From Lachnospiraceae bacterium (GTDB taxonomy: Bacteria; Bacillota; Clostridia; Lachnospirales; Lachnospiraceae), in assembly GCA_021203145.1 (NCBI GenBank), contig JAJQBS010000011.1, positions 1-49,391 of the forward strand: a stretch of DNA of 49,391 nt. Direction: 5' to 3'. The translations under genes were made by a program, and so were the position numbers. Positions 25,801 to 33,800 of the stretch are shown here, piece after piece (the first letter of the stretch is position 1; each line of letters starts with the position of its first letter). Below the pieces are notes generated by a model that was given only the letters and a program-made list of their open reading frames with translations, did not search any database and was not told the origin of the DNA.

Positions 25801-27731
25801 GGATTCGTGATCCGCACCACCTTTGTAAACACATTTTCAATAATCGAACGGCACAGCCCGGCCATAATGTCATCCGGGCTCTTTCCATCTCTCTGTTCCG
25901 TAATGATTGTGCTGTTCATAAATACGGTGCAGCGGCTCCCCAGCTTTGCCGGATTTTCTGACCGAAATGCCGCCTCCGCGATCTCTTCCACCGGTATCCC
26001 CAGGTTGACCGCAAAATTTTCAAGGAACGATCCGCAGCCGGAGGAACAGGCCTCATTCAGCATGATGTTTGTAATCACACCGTCCTTCAGCCAGATTGCT
26101 TTCATATCCTGTCCGCCGATATCCAGAATAAACGTCGTCTCCGGATAGTACAGCGTACAGCCGCAGGCATGAGCCACCGTCTCAACCGTGTGATAATCCG
26201 CTCCAAACGCCCTCGCCATCATTTTCTCACCGTAGCCGGTCGTCCCCAGGCCCAGAACCTCCAGGCGGATTCCCCTGTCAGCATACCGGTTTCGAAATCC
26301 ATTGAGTCCCCTTTTTACAACCTGCAAAGGCTCCCCGTTATTATTCGCGTAATAGCGGTCGATCACCCGATTTTCCTCATCCATAAGGACAAGCTTGGAC
26401 GTCGTGCTCCCGGAGTCAATCCCGATGTATACGCGCAGCATATTTTCATTCCTGCCAGTATCCGCCCTCTTATCCCGCCTTCCGGAGTTCACATCGTCCT
26501 CGGCGACGCTCCGCGATCCGGTGCCTGCGGCACTCTCGACGGCATCCCGCGATCCGGCGCTCATGGCACTCTCGATGGCATCCCACGATCCGGCGCTCAC
26601 GGCACTCTCGACGGCATCCCGCGATCCGGCGCTCATGGCACTCTCGCCGATATCCTCTTGTTCCGGGAGCCGGGGATCGCAGATATCCCGCACTTCCCCA
26701 TCATGCCTCCGTGTAAACGCTTCTCTTTCTTCTGCCGATGCAAAGAAAGGATGTCTCTCCTCCGCCCGGCTCTTCTCCGACGAAGCGGCAGAATCCAGTC
26801 TCCGGAGCATTTCCGGCAAAGTCAGGGAATTATTTTCTACGGTACTTTTCTCTGGAAACAGCTGGTCGATCGCGACTGCCGTCCCATACGCCACTATGGT
26901 TTCCGGATGATCCGGAACCACAATTTCCTCATCGGACAGGGCAAGCCGCTCCTGAAACACGCGAACCAGCCTTTTGTTAAACGTCAGCGGACCGCCTTCA
27001 AAAATAACAGGAGCTTTCAGCTCAAGCCCCTGTGACAGTCCTCCAATGGTCTGTTTTGCAATCGCGTGAAACGAAGAGAGTGCAATGTCTTCCTTCCTGG
27101 CGCCCGAAATAAGAAGCGGCTGGATGTCCGTCTTCGCAAACACGCCGCATCTGCCGGATATCTCATACTCCGTGCTTCCCTTCTCTGCCAGCGCGTTAAA
27201 ATCCTCCGTTTTGACATGCAAAAGAGTCGCCACCTCGTCGATAAAAGCGCCCGTGCCTCCCGCACAGCTCCCATTCATGCGCATATCCGACGTCATCAGC
27301 TTCCCCTGCGTCTCGTCATAGTAAAAAAAGATAATCTTCGCGTCCTGTCCGCCCAGTTCTATCGCTGTTTTCACATTCGGATACAGCTTCCTGACCGCGG
27401 CAGAATTCGCGACAACCTCCTGAATAAAAGGAATCCCCAGCTGTGCGGCAATCGGCTTTCCGCCGGAACCGCATACAGCGGCACGGTATCTCCTGCCCGG
27501 GAACAGGGCTTCCAATTCCTCCAGCAGCAGATGCAGGGTCTGGCTCTGCCGTGCATTGTGCCGCAGATATCTGGAGTAAATGACCCGCTCCGCACCCGGC
27601 GCATTATTTCCTGATTTTTCCTGTGGGTCCGGGTCGAAAGCCACCGCTACTATTTTTACCGTTGTAGACCCGACATCAATCCCCAGTCTGTACTCTTCCT
27701 CCGTCTCTTTCAACGGCGTCTCTTCTGTCAC
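22821..27731 (-). CDS. Acyl-CoA dehydratase activase (two BadF/BcrA-type ATPase domains plus DUF2229)
   Basis: The 1636-residue protein resembles the giant activators related to 2-hydroxyacyl-CoA dehydratase activases. ATPase domain 1 (~10-290) has DVGSTTVKI, GSCAGGTGAF and GRCGVFAKTD, whose cysteines would hold a 4Fe-4S cluster. Domain 2 (~440-745) has GIDSGSTTSKLVL, EACSSGCGSF and SRCTVFMNS. A Cys-rich joint (CEGCANHCNR) leads to DUF2229 and a dehydratase-subunit-like C-terminus. It is probably an ATP-driven electron donor for a radical-type dehydratase or reductase not present here. Tandem repeats sit at two linkers (~359-406 and ~945-981), making it longer than usual for the family. The start is GTG 27731 after AAGGAAGGA; GTG 27758 is the in-frame alternative. 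Confidence 0.85.
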   Translation of the reverse strand: MTEETPLKETEEEYRLGIDVGSTTVKIVAVAFDPDPQEKSGNNAPGAERVIYSRYLRHNARQSQTLHLLLEELEALFPGRRYRAAVCGSGGKPIAAQLGIPFIQEVVANSAAVRKLYPNVKTAIELGGQDAKIIFFYYDETQGKLMTSDMRMNGSCAGGTGAFIDEVATLLHVKTEDFNALAEKGSTEYEISGRCGVFAKTDIQPLLISGARKEDIALSSFHAIAKQTIGGLSQGLELKAPVIFEGGPLTFNKRLVRVFQERLALSDEEIVVPDHPETIVAYGTAVAIDQLFPEKSTVENNSLTLPEMLRRLDSAASSEKSRAEERHPFFASAEEREAFTRRHDGEVRDICDPRLPEQEDIGESAMSAGSRDAVESAVSAGSWDAIESAMSAGSRDAVESAAGTGSRSVAEDDVNSGRRDKRADTGRNENMLRVYIGIDSGSTTSKLVLMDEENRVIDRYYANNNGEPLQVVKRGLNGFRNRYADRGIRLEVLGLGTTGYGEKMMARAFGADYHTVETVAHACGCTLYYPETTFILDIGGQDMKAIWLKDGVITNIMLNEACSSGCGSFLENFAVNLGIPVEEIAEAAFRSENPAKLGSRCTVFMNSTIITEQRDGKSPDDIMAGLCRSIIENVFTKVVRITNPADLGEHIVVQGGTFRNRAVLKALEDYLQKEVKLAPYPGEMGAIGAALSARQYLEEHGYANGTDSSFIGFGRVADFAYTTQSGVICEGCANHCNRTVVQFSTGRRWVTGNRCERGAEDAGTAPKAAQNGNQRKPQGDRTPDLYVERERMLFSAMEPTSMPRQPADRPVVPSSETRDTGLPSIVSDKNEAVGLPRVLEFWDSMPFWSTFFRSLGYRTVFSHGSSRKLYEQGLKYVASDTVCFPAKLVHGHIMDLQKQGVDRIFFPYIMHMPPEGVDKLSPYMCSVLQGYPMVVKNSQNPGEIPASQAGISDTGESFRTSVADKSSGTSAADKRTGISGTGEKAATSAAAENSGQPVGRKEIIYDTPLFHWFTEKDRKKQICAYAVETLGVTLKQAETAFVEGEQALRTFRERLVARGQEILDDVHRKGGYAVVLAGRPYHNDPFICHEIYKRFEEQGVPVLTVDSLPHLNEQDLRNTGIEITNNFHTRMLEAAMVAAKDPALEYVQIVSFGCGHDAILSDEIIRILREMGDKPPLILKVDESDATGSLGIRIQSFIETIEIKRRNLRKCGRTFRDLEKEIKDLPQPSPVKFRKADKKKRTLLIPNISREVSVLLTGICEKEGFLVKSVPVGGIDEIALGKKYVHNDICFPAQMVIGELIGALQKGNYRQDEVAVGMVKFQCDCRMSHYAGLLRKGLDKAGFAGVPIVTTDANDTKDMHPGVFLLGISAVLEAVWTFMMLDVLADQVRKIRPYEKNAGETDRVYGECVQQLAEGIKSGISHTKKVFSRCLDRLDAIPYDRSVLKPRVFITGELLVTYHPGSNFHIEEYMEENGMETVFPRITDQLRKDFRASICEIRDYNANIPRYPYVVDALFDYVQKQVEKIAVRHPLYRKAQNPKEMYPLVRDIIPETLSCGEGWLMAAEIAHYAGEGVKSFIILQPFGCLPNHVCGRGTIKSLKERYPDITILPLDLDPDTSYANVENRLQMLIMNHEKNA
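24788..24895. repeat. 27-bp tandem repeat, four copies, in the second activase linker
   Basis: Copies start at 24788, 24815, 24842 and 24869. They are diverged but encode 9-residue units such as SSGTSAADK and RTGISGTGE. The array interrupts the region after YPMVVKNSQNPGE, inside the DUF2229 part. Confidence 0.8.
26512..26655. repeat. 36-bp tandem repeat, four copies, between the two ATPase domains of the activase
   Basis: Copies start at 26512, 26548, 26584 and 26620 and differ at few positions. Each encodes a 12-residue unit, ESAMSAGSRDAV. It lies in the linker between the ATPase domains. Confidence 0.92.
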
Positions 27732-27763
27732 AACAAATCCTTCCTTCCCCAAACCCACGTATT

Positions 27764-27810
27764 TTATCCGGAAAGCTCCGCAGCGGAAGCCGCATACACC
27801 TTCCGGATAA
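27764..27810. repeat. Inverted repeat upstream of the activase gene
   Basis: TTATCCGGAA (27764-27773) and TTCCGGATAA (27801-27810) are perfect 10-bp arms around a 27-bp centre. It lies in the untranslated leader between the promoter candidate and the GTG start. It could be a regulator site or a leader hairpin. Confidence 0.5.
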
Positions 27811-27836
27811 AGACATGGTCAGAATATGTTATAGCG

Positions 27837-27865
27837 AAGATAGCACAGCCGCCTGCGTTCGTCAA
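27837..27865 (-). promoter_or_regulatory. Promoter candidate for the activase gene
   Basis: On the minus strand TTGACG (27860-27865), 17 bp, then TATCTT (27837-27842) with an extended TGC. The -10 is weak on its own. Confidence 0.4.
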
Positions 27866-27921
27866 CCACGCAGGATTACATTTTATGTTTTTTTAATGCT
27901 TTTGCTGATGCATGCCAAATC

Positions 27922-30132
27922 TCAGCAGATCCCGGAGCCGGACGGCATGTCTTTCTCCGGGGTCATTAAAGCGAGTGTTCCGTCCGGATCCTCTGCACAA
28001 ATCAGCATCCCCTCAGACATCAGGCCGGCCATCTTTGCCGGTTTCAGATTCAGCAGAACCATCACTTTTTTGCCCACCATCTCTTCGGGAGTGTAGGCTC
28101 CCTTGATACCGGAGAGAATCTGTCGCACCTGGTTCCCGATCTTTACCTGCGAGCAGAGCAGCTTTCTTGATTTTTTCACCTCTTCGCACGCGATGATCTC
28201 TCCAACCGCAAACTGGAGCTTTTCAAAGTCTTCATACGTGATCTCGTCTTTGAGGGTAACCGAAATCTCCTGCCCGGAATCCACACAGGCCTTCTGAGCC
28301 ACCCCGGAGGTGCTGTTTTTGCCGGTACCATCCGCTGCTGCTGCGCTGTTTTTGCCACAGCTGTCTGCCCTGGCAGCGCTGTTTTTATCACAGCCATCGG
28401 CTGCTGCTACACTGTTTTTGTCAGTACCGTCCGCCGCTGCCGCACTGTTCTTGTCAGTACCGTCTGCTTCGGCCGCGCTGTTTTTGTCAGTACCATCCGC
28501 TGCTGCCGCACTGTTTTTCATGGCACGTGCGTTCTCCGCCTCGAATTCTGCCATCTGAGCAGCGCGAATCTCCTCAGCCTTCGCGCGCACTGCCTTTGGA
28601 TCCAGTCTTGCGAACAGGATTTCCGGCTTTTCCGTCACCTTTGTGCCGGACTCATACAGTCCAAAACGATCCATCTCGTCAAGCGCGCGCTTTTCTGCGT
28701 TCAGCTGCCCAAGGATCCGCACGGAGGTCTCCGGCATAAAGGATTCCAGCAGGGACGCTCCGATCGTGATGCTCTCGACCAGATTGTAAAGTACTTCCGA
28801 AAGGCGGTCTTTTTTTGACTCATCCTTCGTGAGCGCCCACGGCATGGTCTCATCAATATATTTATTGCAGCGCTTGAACAACGTGAAAATCTCTGTAATC
28901 GCGTCCGCGACACGCAGCTCGTCCATCTTTTTTACAACTTTGGTAGGAACCGAAAGTACCGTCGCCTTCAGGTCGTCATCCACCGGCTCACACACATCTG
29001 TTTTTGCCACCACGCCGCCAAAATATTTGTTGGACATGGAAATGGTCCGGTTTACCAGATTGCCCAGCGTGTTCGCCAGCTCGGAATTAACGCGCTCGGT
29101 CATCAGATCCCAGGTAATCACGCCGTCATTGTCAAACGGCATCTCATGCAGCACGAAGAAACGCACCGCGTCCACGCCGAATACATCCACAAGGTCGTCC
29201 GCATAGAGCACGTTCCCTCTCGACTTGCTCATCTTCTCGCCGCCCTGCAGCAGCCACGGATGCCCGAACACCTGCTTTGGCAAGGGCAAATCCAGTGCCA
29301 TCAGGAAAATCGGCCAGTAGATCGTATGGAAGCGGATGATATCCTTCCCGATCAGATGCAGGTCGGCGGGCCAGAATGCCTTAAACTGCTCCGTACTCTC
29401 GCCGTCGCCGTCATAGCCGATGCCGGTAATATAGTTTGTCAGCGCGTCCAGCCAGACATAGACCACATGCTTTAAATCAAAGTTCACGGGGATGCCCCAC
29501 TTGAACGAAGTCCTCGACACACACAGGTCCTGCAGCCCCGGCAGGAGGAAGTTATTCATCATCTCATTTTTGCGCGACACCGGCTGGATAAACTCCGGAT
29601 GCGTATTGATATGGTCAATCAGGCGGTCCGCGTACTTGCTCATCTTAAAGAAGTAGGCCTCCTCCTTCGCAGGCTTCACGGGTCGCCCGCAGTCCGGACA
29701 TTTGCCATCCTTAAGCTGTGACTCCGTCCAGAACGACTCACACGGCGTACAGTACATCCCTTCATATGAGCCCTTGTAAATATCACCCTGCTCGTAGAGC
29801 TTTTTAAAAATCTTCTGCACCTGTGCCTCGTGGTCAGCATCCGTCGTGCGGATAAATTTATCGTAGGAAGTGTTCATCAGATCCCAGATCCGCCGGATTT
29901 CTCCCGCCACGCCGTCCACATACTCCTTCGGCGTCACACCGGCCTCCGCCGCCTTCAGCTCAATCTTCTGCCCATGCTCGTCCGTACCCGTCTGAAAAAA
30001 CACCTCGTAGCCCTGTTCTCTGCGGAACCGCGCGATGCTGTCCGCAAGCACAATCTCGTAAGTGTTCCCGATGTGTGGCTTGCCCGATGTGTAGGCAATC
30101 GCGGTTGTCATGTAATACTTTGGTTTGCTCAT
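27922..30132 (-). CDS. metG: Methionyl-tRNA synthetase
   Basis: The 736-residue enzyme charges tRNA-Met. The class I motifs are HIGN in YTSGKPHIGNTYE (~12-24) and KMSKS in GEKMSKSRGNVL (~300). A zinc-knuckle region CTPCESFW...CPDCGRP lies at ~126-147. The anticodon-binding helical domain follows to ~520. The C-terminal ~110 residues form a Trbp111/EMAP-type tRNA-binding domain beginning around ITYEDFEKLQFAVGEI. Between these domains six 11-residue repeats (~537-607) lengthen the linker. The ATG at 30132 follows AAGGAGG at 10 nt. Expression is controlled by the T-box upstream. Confidence 0.97.
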   Translation of the reverse strand: MSKPKYYMTTAIAYTSGKPHIGNTYEIVLADSIARFRREQGYEVFFQTGTDEHGQKIELKAAEAGVTPKEYVDGVAGEIRRIWDLMNTSYDKFIRTTDADHEAQVQKIFKKLYEQGDIYKGSYEGMYCTPCESFWTESQLKDGKCPDCGRPVKPAKEEAYFFKMSKYADRLIDHINTHPEFIQPVSRKNEMMNNFLLPGLQDLCVSRTSFKWGIPVNFDLKHVVYVWLDALTNYITGIGYDGDGESTEQFKAFWPADLHLIGKDIIRFHTIYWPIFLMALDLPLPKQVFGHPWLLQGGEKMSKSRGNVLYADDLVDVFGVDAVRFFVLHEMPFDNDGVITWDLMTERVNSELANTLGNLVNRTISMSNKYFGGVVAKTDVCEPVDDDLKATVLSVPTKVVKKMDELRVADAITEIFTLFKRCNKYIDETMPWALTKDESKKDRLSEVLYNLVESITIGASLLESFMPETSVRILGQLNAEKRALDEMDRFGLYESGTKVTEKPEILFARLDPKAVRAKAEEIRAAQMAEFEAENARAMKNSAAAADGTDKNSAAEADGTDKNSAAAADGTDKNSVAAADGCDKNSAARADSCGKNSAAAADGTGKNSTSGVAQKACVDSGQEISVTLKDEITYEDFEKLQFAVGEIIACEEVKKSRKLLCSQVKIGNQVRQILSGIKGAYTPEEMVGKKVMVLLNLKPAKMAGLMSEGMLICAEDPDGTLALMTPEKDMPSGSGIC
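28312..28520. repeat. 33-bp tandem repeat, six copies, in the metG linker
   Basis: Units recur every 33 bp from 28312 to 28510 and encode 11-residue units of the type KNSAAAADGTD. Most variation is in the second half of the unit. The array sits exactly between the anticodon-binding and C-terminal tRNA-binding domains. Confidence 0.93.
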
Positions 30133-30220
30133 GCTCCATATGCCTCCTTATGATTGAAGTCTTTACACGGCTGTGGGAATCGAAAATTTTCATACAGCGG
30201 TTTTCGCCGCACTGCTGCGG

Positions 30221-30252
30221 TGTAAAAGCCGATTGCTCCGGTCGCTTTTACA
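30221..30252 (-). repeat. Inverted repeat between the T-box terminator and metG
   Basis: TGTAAAAGC (30221-30229) and GCTTTTACA (30244-30252) form a perfect 9-bp stem with a 14-nt loop. It lies after the terminator and would be transcribed only in readthrough mRNA. Confidence 0.4.
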
Positions 30253-30508
30253 GTAAAAAACCGCCTTCTGCACAGCCTCAGAAGACGGAAAATCCGTGGT
30301 ACCACTTCTGTTCGTCTGCGTCCGCAGACGCAAACCTCATTACCGCTATAACAGGCGGACCTGTCACGGACTAAGGCCGCACGGGCCATTCATCCGTCCC
30401 CCTCAAAAGCCATCTTCCGCATATCATCCGACATCCCCTCTCACCAGATGGAGACTCTCTGTAATCCTGCTATATACGTACTCTCTTCGTCACAGGGTTT
30501 TGCAATCT
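30253..30508 (-). promoter_or_regulatory. T-box riboswitch leader of metG
   Basis: On the minus strand the leader has a Stem I region containing GAAGAGAGTACG and the distal-loop type sequence CTGGTGAGAGG. A Stem III hairpin CGTCTGCG/CGCAGACG (30313-30330) follows. The T-box core GTGGTACCACGG (30294-30305) pairs with the uncharged tRNA acceptor end. The terminator stem CCGTCTTCTG/CAGAAGGCGG with TTTTTT ends at 30255. Uncharged tRNA-Met should stabilise the antiterminator and allow metG expression. Several AUG triplets lie on the 3' side of Stem I, and I could not decide which is the specifier. Confidence 0.88.
30255..30288 (-). terminator. T-box regulated intrinsic terminator
   Basis: The 10-bp stem (30261-30270 with 30279-30288, one G-U pair) has an 8-nt loop and is followed on the minus strand by six T (30255-30260). 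It overlaps the antiterminator partner. Confidence 0.88.
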
Positions 30509-30514
30509 GCGTCT

Positions 30515-30543
30515 AAATTAGCACAGACCATATCATCTGTCAA
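30515..30543 (-). promoter_or_regulatory. Promoter of the metG T-box leader
   Basis: On the minus strand TTGACA (30538-30543), 17 bp, TAATTT (30515-30520) with extended TGC. It places the transcript start near 30508, at the 5' end of the T-box. Confidence 0.6.
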
Positions 30544-30544
30544 G

Positions 30545-30616
30545 GTCTGCCAGGCATTGAATTTTTATGTCTGCCGGGCATTAAATTTTTATGTATGGCC
30601 GGCATTGAAATTTTAA
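30545..30616. repeat. 24-bp tandem repeat, three copies, between metG and degV promoters
   Basis: Copies start at 30545, 30569 and 30593 with the pattern GTCTGCCRGGCATTRAATTT; the third is more diverged. The array directly abuts the -35 of the T-box promoter and ends about 23 bp before the -35 of degV. Confidence 0.8.
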
Positions 30617-30638
30617 GAAAAAATACTGTCTTTATAGA

Positions 30639-30667
30639 TTGCGATTCTATCTCGCGCGTGTTATGAT
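30639..30667 (+). promoter_or_regulatory. Promoter candidate for degV
   Basis: TTGCGA (30639-30644), 17 bp, TATGAT (30662-30667). Confidence 0.5.
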
Positions 30668-30733
30668 ACTTTACAATATAGTACCGGAGTCTAAGTGCAT
30701 ACACATACCAAAACCTTTCCGCAGGTGGAGAAC

Positions 30734-31666
30734 ATGGAGGAAAAGCAGCTTTATATGAAAAACATTGCGATTGTGACAGACAGCAACAGCGGCATTACCC
30801 AGGCGCAGGCGAAAAAGCTGGGAGTCAACGTGCTGCCGATGCCCTTTTACATCAATGATACTTTATTTTACGAGGATATCAACCTGACACAGGAAGAGTT
30901 TTACGCTCATCTGGCGGAAGGCTCCGAGATTTCGACTTCGGCGCCGGCGGTCGGCGATGTTACCGATCTGTGGGATTCTTTATTGAAGGAGTATGATGAG
31001 ATCGTACATATCCCGATGTCCAGCGCTTTAAGCAGTACCTGCGAGACCCTGATGATGCTCGCGCAGGGCTACAGGGGCCGGGTTTTCGTGGTAGACAACA
31101 AGCGAATCTCCGTGACGCAGAAGCAGGCCGTCCTGGACGCCCAGATGATGGCAGCGGCCGGATGGGACGGCGCCCGGATCCGGGAAAAGCTGCTATCGAC
31201 CATGTATGACTGCAGCATCTACATTTCGTTGGATACGCTTTATTATCTGAAAAAAGGCGGCCGGATTACTCCGGCGGTCGCGGCGCTCGGCACTCTGCTG
31301 CGCATCAAACCGGTGCTTCAGATCCAGGGAGACAAGCTGGATACCTACGCCAACGCCCGAACCAAAAAATCGGCGCGCACAATGATGCTTGACGCAATCC
31401 GAAAGGACTGCCGCGCTCGTTTTGGCGCAGGTGAAACGGCCGGCCGCGCCTGCGATTCTAAAAACGATGACGGACTCATCCTCTGCATGGCCTATACAGG
31501 CGCCTATACCGATGAGGCGCAGTCCTGGGAGAAGGAGATCGAAGACGCTTTTCCTGCCCATGCAGGGCGTCTCCTGATGGATCCTCTCTCACTGAGCATT
31601 TCCTGCCACATCGGGCCGGGAGCGATCGGAATCGGCTGTATCAAAAAGCTGCAGCTTACTGACTAG
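30734..31666 (+). CDS. DegV family fatty-acid-binding protein
   Basis: The 310-residue protein is a DegV/FakB-type fatty-acid carrier, which presents exogenous fatty acids to a FakA-type kinase. The N-terminus KNIAIVTDSNSGI and the motif EISTSAPAVGDV are typical, as are YYLKKGGRITPAVAALGTLLRIKPVL and the C-terminal CHIGPGAIGIG. The ATG at 30734 has GTGGAG close upstream. ATG 30755 (MKNIAIVTD) matches the usual N-terminus but lacks a well-placed ribosome-binding site, and an in-frame ATG at 30695 is less likely. No kinase gene is adjacent. Its stop codon overlaps that of the convergent DUF885 gene in the shared tetranucleotide CTAG. Confidence 0.88.
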   Translation: MEEKQLYMKNIAIVTDSNSGITQAQAKKLGVNVLPMPFYINDTLFYEDINLTQEEFYAHLAEGSEISTSAPAVGDVTDLWDSLLKEYDEIVHIPMSSALSSTCETLMMLAQGYRGRVFVVDNKRISVTQKQAVLDAQMMAAAGWDGARIREKLLSTMYDCSIYISLDTLYYLKKGGRITPAVAALGTLLRIKPVLQIQGDKLDTYANARTKKSARTMMLDAIRKDCRARFGAGETAGRACDSKNDDGLILCMAYTGAYTDEAQSWEKEIEDAFPAHAGRLLMDPLSLSISCHIGPGAIGIGCIKKLQLTD

Positions 31667-33717
31667 GTGAGCTTTTTCAGGCACTGCTCTTTCAGAATTG
31701 CAAAAGGCACGGGGCCGGTCTCCAGGACTACCCTGTGAAATTCCTTCAGGGAAAATCCGTCCACGCTCTCTTCAAGGCTGTCACGCAGAGACCAGAAATT
31801 CAGGCAGCCGACATAGTACTGCAGGTAATTTGCCGGAGATTCCAGGATCGCGTCATAAAGCGAGCCCGCCGTGCTTTCTGTAAAGCCAAGCCGGGTGAGG
31901 AACGCAGTCACCTCCCCGGGCGTATATCCCCGGTAATGGATCCCGATATCCAGCAGAGACGCGATCCCCAGCGTGAAGGACCGGTTCAGTTGGCTGACGG
32001 CCACTTCCGCGCTGTCGCCGTCATAGAGCAAATACGCATACATCTCCACATAGGTCGCCCACCCTTCTGTATAGCCTCCGACATCCAGAAGGAGCCGGAG
32101 CAGATCGGACGACTGCGAGGCAAAGTACACCGACTGGTACAGGTGTCCCGGATAGCCTTCATGGGCGAGTGTGGTGTAGAGATCCAGGCCGGAATAGCCG
32201 CTTGTGGGATTGATGTAAATCACATTGTCAGTGTAATCATCTATCGCCGGCGTCAGATAGAAGGCCGGGCTTAAATAGTCCTGCAGCGACTCATGGACAT
32301 ATTTGACCTCATAGGACACGGTTGGCAGGAGCGGAAAATCTGCGGTAATTTTCCCCCGCAGGTCCTCCAGCATGGCGGCAGGGTCGTCTGTTCCCGATAC
32401 CAGCTCCTCCTGCATAGCGGCGGAATCGTCTGTCCCTGACGTCGACTCTTCCTGCATGGCGGAGGAATCGTCAGTCCCTGACGACGGCTCCTCTTGCATA
32501 GCGGCGAAATCGTCAGTCCCTGACGACGGCTCCTCCGCAGTTGAGCTTCCCTCATCCGATACGCTTGCCCCATCCTGCATCTGCCCATCATCCGAATCTT
32601 CTGCCAGCTCCGCAAGAAGCTCCTGCATAGCGGCATAGTCGGACACCACCTGAGCCTTGATCTCCTCCTCAATTTCCTCAATCGGCCGGTCGTCCCCCAC
32701 CATGCTTTTTATCAGATATTCGTAGTAGGCACACCCTTCCGGATAATAATACAGCCCCATCTCATTAACGCCCGTGTCTTCAAGCTCCGCCAGCCCGGCG
32801 GCCAGCTCACGGTATGCCGGGAACACATAGCCGGTCAGCACCGCCTCATTTCTGGCCTTATAAGCAATTTTTTCATCCATAGTCAGGTTACTGACCGCGT
32901 CAATCTTCTCATCAAAGATTTCGATCAGATAATGGTTCTCCGTATCCGACACAAAGTCCAGGCACTGCCCGATGACCGAAAGGGCACAGTCACTGCTCAT
33001 AAAGAGCCCCGCTTTAGATTTTTCCTGCTCGAAGGAGAGAACAGACTCAAAATAATCCGGAATCTGGGCGAGCAGGGTCAGGTAGTCTTCAATATCGCCC
33101 TTTGTCCGGAAGGAATATTCTGCCAGCAGGATCGGCAGCTGCGCCTGAATACCAAGCGTGGAGCCAAGTGGCTCATCATAGAGCAGGAGCTCCTCCGCCT
33201 CCAGCTCTGTCTCCAGGTAATCCAGAAATACATCGTAGGTAAGCTTCCTCTCATCCGAAAGCTCCTCATAGTCAAATCCCAGAAGGGTATTCCGATAGTT
33301 CTCCAGTGTGGCATACGCCTCCTCGTACGACTCTACTGAGGCGTCTCCGATTGTCACTTCGGCATCTTCCAGCCCATACGAAGCCGGATCTGCGACCAGA
33401 TAATGCAGGTTCAGCGTGTTCCCGGACAATTCCCCGCGAAACACTTCCTCCGTAAATGCCACGAATCTCTCCTCCTCCGTCAGGAGAAACGCCGGTGGAT
33501 TCGTGATAAAGCAGCAAATTCCAACCGTAAGCAGTGCGGCAAAAAAGCCCGGCAGCAGCAAACGCAGGACATGCCCGACCCTGCGTCCGCTCTTTGGATG
33601 CTCATCCGGGACATAATCCGGGCCGCCGGCCGGGATATTCTCTGTACGGCTTTTTACGCCGCCTTTTGATATACAATTTTCCTCGTGGCTTCCTTCCCCG
33701 CAGAAACTTCGCCGCAT
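31663..33717 (-). CDS. Membrane-anchored DUF885 family metallopeptidase-like protein
   Basis: The 684-residue protein has a basic cytoplasmic N-terminus (~1-48), one membrane helix (RLLLPGFFAALLTVGICCFIT, ~49-70) and a large extracellular DUF885 domain. The motif TLAHEGYPGHLYQS near residue 517 is the HExxxxH-like zinc site of the family, which includes carboxypeptidase-like enzymes. A four-copy, 14-residue repeat (residues ~393-449) is inserted before the catalytic part. The repeat resembles the adjacent native helix DYAAMQELLAEL, suggesting local origin. The ATG at 33717 follows GGAG at 7 nt, and the leader holds two large inverted repeats. A role in extracellular peptide trimming is inference. 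Confidence 0.82.
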   Translation of the reverse strand: MRRSFCGEGSHEENCISKGGVKSRTENIPAGGPDYVPDEHPKSGRRVGHVLRLLLPGFFAALLTVGICCFITNPPAFLLTEEERFVAFTEEVFRGELSGNTLNLHYLVADPASYGLEDAEVTIGDASVESYEEAYATLENYRNTLLGFDYEELSDERKLTYDVFLDYLETELEAEELLLYDEPLGSTLGIQAQLPILLAEYSFRTKGDIEDYLTLLAQIPDYFESVLSFEQEKSKAGLFMSSDCALSVIGQCLDFVSDTENHYLIEIFDEKIDAVSNLTMDEKIAYKARNEAVLTGYVFPAYRELAAGLAELEDTGVNEMGLYYYPEGCAYYEYLIKSMVGDDRPIEEIEEEIKAQVVSDYAAMQELLAELAEDSDDGQMQDGASVSDEGSSTAEEPSSGTDDFAAMQEEPSSGTDDSSAMQEESTSGTDDSAAMQEELVSGTDDPAAMLEDLRGKITADFPLLPTVSYEVKYVHESLQDYLSPAFYLTPAIDDYTDNVIYINPTSGYSGLDLYTTLAHEGYPGHLYQSVYFASQSSDLLRLLLDVGGYTEGWATYVEMYAYLLYDGDSAEVAVSQLNRSFTLGIASLLDIGIHYRGYTPGEVTAFLTRLGFTESTAGSLYDAILESPANYLQYYVGCLNFWSLRDSLEESVDGFSLKEFHRVVLETGPVPFAILKEQCLKKLT
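32370..32537. repeat. 42-bp tandem repeat, four copies, in the DUF885 gene
   Basis: Copies start at 32370, 32412, 32454 and 32496 and encode 14-residue units such as SSGTDDSAAMQEEP. The segment CTCCTGCATAGCGGC of the unit also occurs once at 32619-32635 within the native domain, which is a plausible seed. Confidence 0.9.
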
Positions 33718-33728
33718 AGACCTGCTCC

Positions 33729-33782
33729 AAATCAGGCTCTCGGAAATATCTATGCGGCTAAAGCGGCAGATATGCCTGATTT
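33729..33782 (-). promoter_or_regulatory. Large leader hairpin directly in front of the DUF885 gene
   Basis: AAATCAGGC (33729-33737) pairs with GCCTGATTT (33774-33782), and inside it ATATCT pairs with AGATAT. The outer arm ends right at the ribosome-binding site GGAG (33725-33728), so folding could affect translation initiation. Confidence 0.5.
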
Positions 33783-33800
33783 ATTTCACCACAATTTAAT

